From Pegea sp. RAD2-039 (Eukaryota; Chordata; Thaliacea; Salpida; Salpidae), in NCBI GenBank assembly GCA_034620365.1, contig JAQGEQ010000263.1:372001-436000 (forward strand): a DNA stretch of 64,000 bases, given 5' to 3'. The notes under the pieces were generated by a model that worked only from the letters and a program-made list of their open reading frames with translations, had not been told where the DNA came from and made no database searches. This document shows, piece after piece, positions 10,641-22,600 of the stretch. Both the position numbers and the translations under genes were made by a program. Every line of letters starts with the position of its first letter. The first letter of the stretch is position 1.

Positions 10641-13600
10641 ATGGAGAATTGTTTAAAGTTTTGTAGCTTTTTAGTTTCATTGATGTTAATAAACAACATC
10701 AACGGCTTCAGTTTGGTTCAAAAGCAAGGAAGGCTTCCTGTTCCAGCTCCAAAATTTACTGTTAACTTAGATGAGTCTCCGATTAACCGGTTTGTAATTT
10801 GCTAAACACTTATTAAGAGTAAAAAAGCTTTATATACTAATAGCTTAAATATATAATACATTTAGATATAAGTATAAAGTTACTAATTTTCAAAACTATA
10901 AACATTTATTTAGAATATTAAAACGATTTTATCTTCTAACTTTTACAGTTGGCAACATATTGCTCGTAAATACAACGGATCCCTGATCTCTAATTGGCTC
11001 AACTCTTCGATTCGGTATTTCATACTTTTTAGTTTCTTCATTTTTTAGTTTTGTTTCATCTAAGTCTCGTTGTGACTTTTAAAACCTCAAAAATAATCTT
11101 CCAAAATAATTTGTTTTGTGTAGAATGTATTTAACAAACCTTATTCTTGTCATTGTATTCTTATTTCTGTATCTTGCTAAAGTCCTTTATCAATTTTTTA
11201 GTGAAGTCTTACCCAACCCTGAAGTTCTACATCAGTTCATTAAAGTCCTGGAAAGCAACCTTGATTCGTTTTTTGGAGTTGTTATTGCTGATGAAATGAG
11301 AGGATTGAGCAAAGGATTCAGGATTGATTTAGCTGATGTGATTTTAATCAATGTGGTTTATGATCTAACAGCTTTTAATACCACAAAGAGCAAGTGAGAC
11401 ACAATTTTTTTTTCATAATTTTAAAATAGTTATTTTAATAAGATGTAAAAGTTGCTTTGAGATATTTAAGTTGTTATTTGAAAAATTGAAACTTTATTTT
11501 TCCTAAACTTATGATTTTGTCATTTATAAAAACAATTTTTTTTGTTTTAAACAAAATCTAAATAGCTTTTAGTTAGAGCAAATATAGTTTTTGTAAAACC
11601 TTATTCAACCATAAATAATTAATTTAATATATCTTAATTAAAAGCTGAAAAAATACTTTATGATAAAATGAGTAAGTTTGACTAAATCTTTAAAAAGATG
11701 AGTTTTCAATATACCGAACTTCTATTAAACTATCTAGGATCACACAACCTTGACTATCACCATTTTCACAAATAGTTTAAGATGAAAAAAACTTGTTGTT
11801 GCATACAATTTTTTATTATAATCTATTTTAAGGGTATGTACAAGTATTGTGGCTGAGAACTCAAACGGAGAAATATATCATGGTAGAAATCTAGACTATT
11901 ATGGACCATCTTTTATGCGTGGACTAACTGCTGATATTGACTTCCAAAAAAATGGAACGGTATGAATTTATAAATATTAAATCTAACAGATAAATTGCAG
12001 AAACAAAAAAGTTAAAATAATTGAATGTAAAGCTCAAATAATTTACTTTAAAAGATTTGATTATCAATTTCAGACATTATATCGAGGGACTACATTTGTT
12101 GGTTACTTGGGGTTGATAACAGGGGTCAAACCAGGGGCGTTTTCAATCACAGGGAACCAACGAGACACTAAGCATATGGTTTCAAATATCTTTCAATCTC
12201 TACTTCATTCAAACCTTGATTTTATTTTGTTACGAAAAGTAAGTTTCTTTGTCAACTTTTCCATTTTTCTTGATAGCATCTCTTTAAAGTTGAAAAATGT
12301 TTCAAGGTTCTTGAACAAGTCAACAGCTACAATGAAGCAGTAAATATTTTATCAAATGAACAAATAATGGCTCCAGTCTACTACATCATTGGGGGCGTGG
12401 AACATGGTCAAGGGGCGATTATTGTCCGAGACCCAAGCGAGACTGTAGAAATTATCCATATGAAAAATGAGACTTTTCATCCGTGAGTTTAAATATATTT
12501 CTAAGATTATTGGTCGGAAGGTTTGTAGTAACTCAGATTGCAAATAATATTTTGTATTTTTGGTTACAATTGAGTTTTTTAGTTGGTTTGTTTTGGAAAC
12601 CAACTATGAACCTTGGGAACAACCTCCTAAGGATGATAATAGAAGAGACCCTGGAATTAAAGCAATGCTTGCTGTTAAACAATCACGGATTGGATTAGGA
12701 TCAATGTTGGAAGTAAGTCCTTGTGCAAGATTATTTTTAATTTAGTTTATATTTAAGTTAAAAAATTTATTTGCAAAAGTATTTCTTTATAAGTAATAAA
12801 TTAATTAAACTTATAATTTCTTTTTCTGACTCAAATTCCTATTAAAACACAAAGTTAAAGAAGAAAACTGATTTAGTTTTTGTGATCCACTTGATCTAAT
12901 TAAATCAAACTTTTATTCTTAAAGACTCACTTAATTATAAGTAAAGTCTAAATAAGTGCCAAAAACTCGTTTTGGTATTCTTCAATCTCATTTTTCAAGA
13001 GCAAAGAAGAACGACTCCCTCATTAAAATATTCTCTCAACCACCCTGTACCACTTATTAAAAGTAAAAGTAAAAAACAAAATAATAAATAAATAATAACT
13101 AATGTAATGGCATTTAATGAAATTAAAAACTACCTCCTCCTAAGTTATGAAGATACACAAAAAGCATTCACAAACAAAAGTTCGATCCTTAGATGAGGTC
13201 ACTTTAGCTGTGTAGAAAGAGCATCACCAGATAAAAGATAATCTACTCCAAAAAGTTCTCTTTTGTATCTTTAATTATCTGTTTGCTTTAAAGTATTTTA
13301 TAAATTCTATTTTTCGAATCTTGTTAAAGATTTTTGAAATGTAAAAGTAGCTTAGAAATAACTTTAAATGAGAAAGTTTCAAAAAAACTAAGGTTACTGA
13401 CACCAATTTTTTGGATGCTCTTTTCTTGGATAATTTAAGACCTTTGGCATTTTTAAAAATTATAATTTTTAGAATTAAAATTTTTTTTAATGACTAAATC
13501 TATTTTTTAATTTTAGGTTCTTACCACATTTCCAGTGATGAATGAAGAAACTGTTTATTCGACTGTTATGAGCCCCACTAACAGCAGTATATATCAAACG

Positions 13601-13672
13601 TTGATTAGATATGACGCTCCTTTAGCTTTACTGAATGTTTTTGAGGCATTTCGAGGTGACTATTTTATGTAA
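10641..13672 (+). CDS. NAAA-like: N-acylethanolamine acid amidase / acid ceramidase-like hydrolase
   Basis: Eight exons (10641-10789, 10949-11014, 11202-11393, 11833-11959, 12074-12238, 12307-12482, 12583-12712, 13517-13672) join to 386 residues. This Ntn-hydrolase family (NAAA, ASAH1) cleaves fatty-acid amides in lysosomes. A signal peptide (residues 1 to about 22) and the NAAA-type beta-strand FTVNLDESP precede the catalytic centre. Exon 4 opens with VCTSIVAE: Cys138 is the predicted nucleophile and the new N-terminus after autoproteolysis into alpha and beta subunits. Conserved companions are HGRNLDY (Arg154, Asp157), FTG/SITGN, YYIIGG, ETNYEPW (Asn299) and DDNRRDPG. The gene favours NAAA over ceramidase by ETNYxxW and VPAPKFTVNLD, though lineage-specific duplicates blur this. 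Intron 1 begins GTTTGT. A poly(A) signal AATAAA lies at 13794. Confidence 0.93.
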
Positions 13673-16600
13673 TAATTTTCGAGCAGTTTTGAGTTTTAAA
13701 AAATAATGTAGAAAAGTGAAAATGAAGAATTCTTTGTGAGTATTTTTGTTGGAGAGTACAACTCGTATATTTATCCTTTCATTGATGTAAAGAAATAAAT
13801 TGATTATCTAAACGTTTTAAGAATGACCATTTTATACTTTTTATTAAGAATAGAAAAGAGAAGAAAATTAAATTTATATCTTAATAGTAATTAATCTTAA
13901 TATATTGTAATAATTAGATTTTTTAAAGTATAAAAACTGATTGTTTCAACGAAACCATAAAGTCTTAATATAACTTGTTTTGATAAAATTATAAAATATT
14001 TCAAACTATCTTGAAAATTAAATTTTTATTAAGTTTTTTCATTCGCTAATAATGTGTAGGTAGCTTTGATTGAAACAATGAAACAAAAAATTTATTTATC
14101 AGAGTAAAGGACATAATTTGTTTATATTCATAGTTTCAAAGCCTAAACCAAATAAATTTACAAAAGTAGTATAATTGAGCTATGCAAGTTTTCCAGTAAC
14201 CTTAGAATTAGTTCGTGGTAAAAAAATGTTATTAAAAAACATTTAGCAGAAAAACTTTCATTCTTTCATTAACAAAATCATTTTTATATGAAATGAAAAT
14301 CACTAAAAAGTATTCAGATCAGATCTTTTTGAAGAGCTTTGCATCCTAAAAAATGAATTCATTTAATAATAAAGAAGCAGTCATTTCTTAGTCAGATGAT
14401 AATCACTCTCTTATTAAACGCTTGAGTCAAAATACTTCCTTTTCTGCCAATTCTAAACAAAAATAAAATATCTAACCCACAAAATAAAACGCCCAAATTT
14501 GTCGTTTTAATTTTTTAATTGTAGTTTGCTTATTAGTAGTGCAAGATTGATACGAAACAAGTAGTTGACTCTGTATGATTGCAGACAGTATGCTACTTTC
14601 CAAGTTGTATTTAGGTTATAGGTCAAAGTAAAGTGTTTCTATATTATCTAAATTGATAATATTCGGGTCCATTAGTATCTGCATCTATTTTTTGCGTCCA
14701 CTAAGCTCCAGCTTTTCATCTTAATGCTACAAACTGCAAATACTGTTTTGACGTCATTAATCAACTTACAATACAAAGTCAAGATTATTGTTTGTTTTAT
14801 TAAATTATATATTAAGAGGAAAAGTTTGATTAAAATAGAAAAAAGTGAAAGATAAATACACACTCTTGCTAATTATTTTCCATGAAGACAGGCTTTGCAA
14901 GCTCTTTTATTTCTAGTCAAGCGTAAACTTTTATGTAAAATCAACTAAGGTATCTCATCTTTAAATAATTAAGATAAAAGCAAACAAAATGATAAAAGTG
15001 ATTACATTACTAAAGCTGGTTAGATTCAGTATTTGAAAATTGAGTTTAAAAGACATTTACATTCAAGCGATAACAATTTATGTATATTCTGTCTGCTTTA
15101 AAAGATATTTATTTAAAAAATAACAAAATCATTTTTAAGTGTCAACTATAAGTCTATAATCAAGCGATGAAAATTAAAACTTTAAAATTGTCACAATTGA
15201 AACTGCCAACAAATTGTTTGCAGCTTATAGATATCAATTTTTAATGTTTATTTCACAACTGTTGTAGTTTATGTTTTAGATATAAATTTAGATTATCTCT
15301 TAAAAAAAGTTCGTTCTTAAAACCTTTTTTAATTGATTTTAACAATTTACAAATATGCAAAACTAACTGAAATAATTTCTGAAGTTTAAAAGTTACAGTG
15401 TGAACATTTATAACCACAAAATAATCAAACCCATCATCTATTTCTGTTAATGTGTTCTATAAAACATCACTGAATGTCAAGCTTGATAAAAACAAAAGTT
15501 TAATCACTTAAGTGCTACAATTTAAGTTATTTTTAGGAATATTCAGTAATTGTACGTCAGTTGAATAACTTGGTTTTTCTATAATGTGATGATTTACTTT
15601 ATAAGTTTAAGAATTTCACTTCTTGTTGTAAATATTGTTTGTTGGTTATTAAGCTGCAGATTTAGAAAATGTCCAAAGCCAAACTGCTCAACATAAACAA
15701 CATTTCGTTTCTGTCTATAATTTACCTGCCTGCAACAGATAAGCTTCATTTGTAGACGGATAAAAGATATTTCCATTTTTATTCTAATATCATTGAAGCT
15801 GTGTTTTGTTTAACTCTTCAATTTATACCAACAACTTTACTGGATGGTTGTGTTGGATGTACACAAACGTTTACAAGACGTTCAAATGCTGCAAGCTCTG
15901 GCAGCTACTAAAATTCTTTTGAGAGAAAGCCAAATATAAATGCATCATTAAGCATTTAAACAAAAAGTAAATGTTTCTTACAATAGTTTATAATGATAAA
16001 TAACTAAATTTTAAACGAGTTAAAAACTAAATTTATTTAGAATAAATATTCTTTTATTAAAAGCTTAAAGTGAAATTAGAAATGGAAATAATTTCTAAAC
16101 TATCAATCAGAATTGATATATCTTCTGCAATTTTATTTCTAGATAGTTTTCATCTCAAGAAAACTTTATATTTATTTGAAACTAAAAGTTTAAAGCTGGA
16201 AATACTTTATTAGTATCGTAGCAGCTTGGTGGTTAGCTTATAATAACTTCTTATGAAGAGGGTTTTGTTATTTCAAATAGTTACAAATAACTTTCCAATA
16301 CTTTTATGATTAACATGATTTAAAGCGATTCTAATCTGTTATATATAATCTATAATCTATAATATAAATATCATTATTTTATATATAATATTATCATAAT
16401 TTGTCTTAATAATAAAACGTTTCATGAATATTTACATATAGGAGGTAGATGATTGAGATTAGAACAAAGATAGAAAATAACTTTGAACATCTTATAATTG
16501 ATAATTTGAATTACATTATCATAAATTTTGAATTGTTTAGATAATTTTCACAGAAAAACTATAAGGACTAACTAGAAAGTTTCTTAAAATTATCATTCAA

Positions 16601-18150
16601 AATACATCAGATGAAGTTTAATTCTAAATTTTGTAAAATTTATTTCTATTTTCTATCAACATACAAAGTGAACTTACTTTTTTATAATTTCTAAATGCTC
16701 AGATTAATTCAAGAAAAATATATTTAATATAAGAAACCTGACTTTTTAAGGACATCACAAAGATTTAATAAAAAAATAACAACTTCTATTTTCATAAATG
16801 ATTCATCCAATAATTTTTGAAATTAAAATGTCAATCATTAAAAGTTTTGCATTAGTGCCAACATCATTCAAATCCTTTTATCTAATGCTTAAAAGTGAAA
16901 CAGAGCTTGATTAGTTAAGATAATAAAGATTAGTTAAGATTAGTTTGATGTTAACTTATGTTTGTTTACTTTAAAGATGAAAGAAGTAAACAACTAGAAA
17001 ATTATCAATTAAAATCTTAATAGAACTTAGAAATAAATGTAGAAAATAAAACAAATTTCTAAAAGTTTATTTATGATATCTTGAATATTTTATAACTTAC
17101 AGATTAATGTAATCAATATTTGATGATATTTATAAGTTACAGAAAAAGATTTTAAAGTTATTTGATATCTACCGACTTGTATTGAGAAAGTTTTGTATAA
17201 TTTCCAAACTTGTTTCGAAACTAAAACTGAATAGATACAATTGATCTGATCAATAATACAGTTCAATAAGTGCTTAAAAGATTTATAAAAAGTCATAAAT
17301 GTTAAATCTAAAACTATAATATTTTAATCTCTGAATCATATGCAACAAATTTAACGATTAAAAGTTAAGTTGATACACAAGTAAACATTTTACTATAAAG
17401 TCTGATTTGACAATTTTTCACGACATCAAAGGTTTGTGATTAAATGAGACTAAATATTTAAATGGCTTTGTAAGTCAATTTTGTGTATGATTAGTCGATT
17501 AGTTATTGTTTTGAATAATAAAATTAAGTTAATATACAAAGGTTTTTCTAATCGTATCACAGATTCACTCTGATTAAAGTCACTTTTATTTGAGATAAAA
17601 TTAAATTTTATTTTCTTCAATTTCATTACTATTTCATGAAATAAAAAGACTATTGTGGATTTACAGCATTATTTAAAAGTCTTATTTTTGGAAGCACGTA
17701 AATATTGACGGGTAGATCTGTAGAATTTCAATCTATTCCTATAGATAATCAATTAATCTCTTGCTTCAACTATAATTTGCAGTTATTAATTGATAAAACT
17801 GACACCTTTTAGTGGTGTACATATCAACTTTACTATGAAGAAACAAACTATTTTATTTTTAAACAATTAAATAAGTATATTAGATCATTAATATTTTCTA
17901 ACTAAAGTTAGAACGATACATAAAACCTTGAAATAGTGAATGAGTTGTTTAAACTTTCAAATATTCCAGCTTAATACTCAAAAATTTTAGTCTTAATAGA
18001 GCTTAAAAGTAGCATTTAATGAAAGAGAAAGTTTAAAACCTATAGAAGAAAAAAAGATCAGATCAACAGTACTAGACGATATTATATTTCTTTGTTTAAA
18101 ATATATAGAATTTAAGACCTTATTAATTCTACTCAATTGTGATATTTAAA
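13673..18150. other. intergenic, AT-rich
   Basis: About 4.5 kb. Short open stretches exist (one of about 40 codons around 15815-15940 containing LQDVQMLQALAATKILL) but none has splice sites, a start context or a recognisable domain. No tRNA or rRNA was seen. Confidence 0.55.
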
Positions 18151-18563
18151 GGCAAATAGCGAGGTTGCCACCGCAACAACTGCATTTATCAATTAACTAA
18201 TCCCCTGCGAAAACAGATTGGCGTTATCTCAATGAAATATGGTTTTGAGTTATTTGATTCACACGTGATTTTTTGTGGTAGTCATGTGACTTATATGAAG
18301 TAGTTTACGCGTTGGTATATTACTTTCAACACTTTTTATAAGACAGATTGAATATTATAATGGTGACTGAAACTATAGCGTCCATTTCAAGCATTCATTA
18401 AGATGAAACACTTTTGAAAGTTTGATTGACGATTACCTGAAAACTATAGATCTAAAGTGTTTAGATACCTTACTAATTTCATCTGTATTTCTGGTTTATT
18501 ATTCAGTTGTAGTTTAGAAGTTATAAAGAGTTTTTAGTCAACCTTTTCACCTATTAAGTCAAA
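18150..18563 (+). promoter_or_regulatory. probable promoter/5' UTR of the acidic-repeat gene
   Basis: This stretch is noticeably less AT-rich than its surroundings and ends at the first coding exon. It holds an E-box CACGTG (18262-18267) and an M-box-like TCATGTGA (18282-18289) 20 bp apart. Both are short motifs that can occur by chance, so regulation by bHLH-zip factors is only a suggestion. Confidence 0.25.
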
Positions 18564-21500
18564 ATGCCAAAAAGGTACGTCTAAGTTTGTTTAATCTTTT
18601 GATTGTTTCATCTAGCATCTAGTCTTATTCATAAAATGGTAAATAACAAAGAGATTATTCATACAGTTGCTATATACTAATGAATAAAATATCTTATTTG
18701 TCTAGCTAGCTCAGATAAGTACTTACAAAGTAAAAAAAGTTATTTAAACATTAAATTTTAGTAATTTTTATATAAAAACGTTTTATTATAAACTTATTCT
18801 GTATAATATTTGAGTTATTAAGATGATTAGTTGATAACTAATGTCATCATTTGTCACTCACATCTTAAAACATAATTTTGTGATAGAAAAGTAATTACTA
18901 TTGTTAACGAGATATAAACCCAAAATGATAAACTTTAGGGTGTAGATATGAATAGTAAAATTCGCATTTCACAAACTGTAACAAGTACTATTAACACGAG
19001 TGGTAAAATTTGAAGTAGAAATTTTGTGCTTGTGATTTAAAATCGATTTATTACTAAAAGTATGAACAATCATTCAGACATAACTTGTTTAGTTTTATTT
19101 GTGTTATATAGTGTACGGGTAAGAATAAATTTAAAAATTTGTTATGGCTAAATTGTTTAAATTTGATAAACTATGTATATAAGTTATGTTATTATAAAAT
19201 ATAAAAAATTTTTATAGAACTATAATGGGTAAGACTAGAAGAAGAACAATATCAAAACAACCTGAAAAGACCCCAATTAAAAAAGTAGAGTTTAAAAAAG
19301 AAGAAAAAATAAGTTATAAGCGAGTAAAGTAAGTGAAACTAAACGTAAGAATATTGCTGAAGTTTCAGGATTTTACAGAAATGATCAAGTCAAGCGAGGA
19401 TCAAACAAAACCTTTTTTTTGACAATATTTGCTTTAATGGGTGCTATTATTACTTATCAGATATATCAATCGCCTGATGCATATAAGGATGCAAGGTTAG
19501 AAATCAAGATTTATTAACTTATTTTTTTAATTTATTTTTACTTGGTGCTTACATCAGCGGTTTTCTTTTATTGCTTTACTTCTTTAAGTTCAAGTGAAAA
19601 ATTAGTAAGATTAGAAAATGTAATTTCTAAAAATATTCAATTTTGTAATTTGAGTTGGTAAAATAAAATTATATAGAAATGGTTTTTTAAAAAAGTATTT
19701 TCAAGCTTATATCAACTTAATCTAATTTGATAAACTGAATTTTTATTTTTATTTTAATTATTCAGAAAATCAAAACATTCCTCTTACTTGACTGAATTGA
19801 AATCAAATAAAATTATAAAAAGTGAAAAGATGAAAATGTCTCCAGCAATCAGAGCTGACGGTAAACTTACTTTAGCTGCTGTTATGCAACAACTGAATCA
19901 CCAAAAAGCTTTTTTTATTAATTTTTTGATATTCTAAATCAAAACTTCAATTTTATTTAACATTTTATCAAGAATAATACTTAAAATAAATGAAAAAATA
20001 ATAAAAAATAAAACTGATTGATTTTAAAATGTACTATGGCAGTTACCTCTTTTTAATATTTTAACCCTAATCCTAAATTGTAATCAATTAATCAAGTTAT
20101 TTGGCTATATGTCTTCAGATCTATTAAAGTCAAAGATGCAGAAGCAAGGTATTTCTACAGAAAGAGTTTCTCAAGATCACTGTAATGACTTTGAAGATGA
20201 CTTTATTCAGGTAAATGATGAATTAATTTCAACAAAAGATCACAAAAATAACCAAGTTGATGATTTAACATTTAAGAAAGATGTTCAAACTACAAAAGGT
20301 GCTGATATAAAAATAAAGAGTGCGTTGGAAGATGAAGTTAAAAAAGAAATATTTAAAGCTGAACAAACTCAAGCTCTTGATGAGGAAATTGTGGATGAGT
20401 ACAAGGACGAGATACTAAAAGAAGAAGATGAAAAAGATTTTGAGGATGACAAAGAACACAGTTTGATAGATGAAGATCAGGAAGAAGTAACAAAAAAAGA
20501 GTTTGTGGATGATGTCGAAGCCTCAGCTGAAAAAGAATCCGCAAAATCTGTTTTAGATGGAGGACTTGAAATAGAAAAAGATTTGGAAGAAGAAGAAGAT
20601 GAAATTACAAGGTTAATAGATGAAGATTTAACTGAAAGATCACAAGATGAAGATCTAACTGAAAGATCAGAAGATGAAGATTTAACTGAAAGATCAGAAG
20701 ATGAAGATTTACCTGAAAGATCAGAAGATGAAGATTTAATTGAAAGATCAGAAGATGAAGATTTAACTGAAAGATCAGAAGATGAAGAGGTATTGGAAAG
20801 ATTAGAAGATGAAGATTTAGCTGAACGATCAGAAGGTGAAGATCTAAATAAAAGATCAGAAGATGAAGATCTAACTAAAAGATCAGAAGATGAAGATCTA
20901 ACTGAAAGATCAGAAGAGGAAGATTTAATTGAAAGATCAGAAGATGAAGATTTAATTGAAGGATCAGAAGGTGAAGATTTAACTGAAAGATCAGAAGGTG
21001 AAGATTTAGTTGAAAGATCAGAAGATGAAGATTTAACTGAAGGATCAGAAGGTGAAGATTTAACTGAAAGATCAGAAGGTGAAGATTTAGTTGAAAGATC
21101 AGAAGATGAAGATTTAACTGAAAGATCAGAAGATGAAGATCGAACTGAAAGATCAGAAGATGAAGATTTAACTGAAGGATCAGAAGGTGAAGATTTACCT
21201 GAAAGATCAGAAGATGAAGAGGTATTGGAAAGATTAGAAGATGAAGATTTAGCTGAACGATCAGAAGGTGAAGATCTAAATAAAAGATCAGAAGATGAAG
21301 ATCTAACTAAAAGATCAGAAGATGAAGATCTAACTGAAAGATCAGAAGATGAAGATTTAATTGAAGGATCAGAAGGTGAAGATTTAACTGAAAGATCAGA
21401 AGATGAAGATTTACCTGAAAGATCAGAAGATGAAGATTTACCTGAAAGATCAGAAGATGAAGATCTAACTGAAAGATCAGAAGATGAAGATCTAACTGAA

Positions 21501-22130
21501 AGATCAAAAGATGAAGATTTAGTTGAAAAATCAGATGATGAAGATTTAGTTGAAAAATCAGATGATGAAGATTTAGTTGAAAAATCAGAAGATGAAGATT
21601 TAGTTGAAAGATCAGAAGATGAAGATTTAGCTGAACGATCAGAAGGTGAAGAGGTATTGGAAAGATTAGAAGATGAGAATTTAGCTGAAGACTTCAAAGA
21701 TGATCAATGCAAAGAAGAACAAGAACAAGAGAAAGAAGAAAAAGAAGAAGAAGAAGAAGAGAAAGAGGAAGTGGAAGAAGAAGAAGATCTAATTGAAAGA
21801 GAAGAAGAAGTAGAAGATGTAATTGTAGAATCAAAAGATGAAAATCTTATAGAAAGATCAAAGGAGGAAGATTTAATCAAAAATTCAGAAGATGAAGATT
21901 TTAAAAACAAAAATGAAGATAAAGGTGAATTTAAAAAAGATTTAAAATTCAATTCATCAAAAGATGAAATAAGTTTAGAAATACAAGATGATAAAAGTTC
22001 TGTAAACTTAAATGAAGAAGACACAGAAGATACTGTCAATGATACTACCACAGAACAATTGATGAAAAATAATAAAACAGAAGACAGTCACGAAAAAAAA
22101 GATGCAAAAGTAATTAGAAAAAACGATTAG
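18564..22130 (+). CDS. single-pass membrane protein with acidic 9-residue repeat (junctate/ASPH-like layout)
   Basis: Five exons (18564-18574, 19218-19328, 19379-19495, 19766-19860, 20119-22130) join in frame to 781 residues. The N-terminus is strongly basic (KTRRRTISK and Lys-rich to about residue 50), followed by one transmembrane segment (FFLTIFALMGAIITYQIY, about 53-70) and a very long acidic tail. By positive-inside logic this is type II, with the tail in the ER lumen or outside. The layout recalls junctin/triadin/junctate and the ASPH N-terminus, which bind Ca2+ in the ER lumen, but no TPR or hydroxylase domain is present, so the relation is structural analogy only. The tail carries about 39 near-perfect copies of a 9-residue unit (DEDLTERSE), then Glu/Lys-rich sequence. 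Intron 2 is 50 nt. Reading through the exon 4 donor gives a short isoform ending at 19936. A poly(A) signal AATAAA is at 22285. Confidence 0.72.
20617..21680 (+). repeat. 27-bp coding tandem repeat (acidic 9-mer)
   Basis: About 39 in-register 27-bp units encode DEDLTERSE with variants (LIERSE, LVEKSD, LNKRSE, EVLERLE). Higher-order blocks recur: the run EVLERLEDEDLAERSEGED appears twice about 440 bp apart, showing block duplication in addition to unit slippage. Length is divisible by three throughout, so the frame is kept. The same periodicity opens long antisense frames, which are artefacts. Confidence 0.95.
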
Positions 22131-22600
22131 TGGTTCACTAGCTTCAAGAAATTGTCTCAAGAAATTAGATTTGCGCTAGATTATCACAAGTAGAGTTTTG
22201 ATAAATATTGCATGGCTGTAAAATTTATGTAAAAAAAGTTTGAATATGAAGCTTAAGTTTTTCTTTTCTTTTATGCTGCTATAAAATAAATATAATTTGT
22301 CTTTAAATCAAAATTTGATGGAATTAGTCACATGATCAAATGTATAGTAACAGTTATATCAGTTTATTGATATAATTCCGTCTATTAGTAGATTAAAGTG
22401 TTGATTTTTTATTTTGAGTCTCATGTAAAGCACACAAAATAAAAATAATTTAGTTCGATAATAGCCAAGACAACTTTTTTAACTGGAATATCTTGTGCTT
22501 GGTGTTGAAACATTTGTGAATTTCATTGTAACTAAAATCTTGTTGAAGTTTCCAAAATTCAGAATAAAATCTATTGAAGCTTTATGAAAGATCTTTTTAG
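22131..22600 (+). other. gap before the FKBP exons
   Basis: Holds the 3' UTR of the acidic gene and a strong acceptor (GATCTTTTTAG) ending at 22600. The exon following it has no ATG and its frame is closed upstream by TAG, so an initiating FKBP exon must lie here or further upstream; I could not identify it. Confidence 0.45.

Noticed and set aside
13195..13260. tRNA-like segment (TAGCTGTGTAGAAAG)
   Set aside because: Resembles an A box but has no B box and no cloverleaf that I could fold.
20477..21697. 406-codon open frame antisense to the acidic repeat (Ser-rich)
   Set aside because: It exists only because the 27-bp unit has no stop in that antisense frame. No start context, splice sites or domain; the sense strand has the supported gene.
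21307..22051. Further antisense frames over the acidic gene
   Set aside because: Same cause: low-complexity Glu codons read backwards as Ser/Leu/Phe codons.
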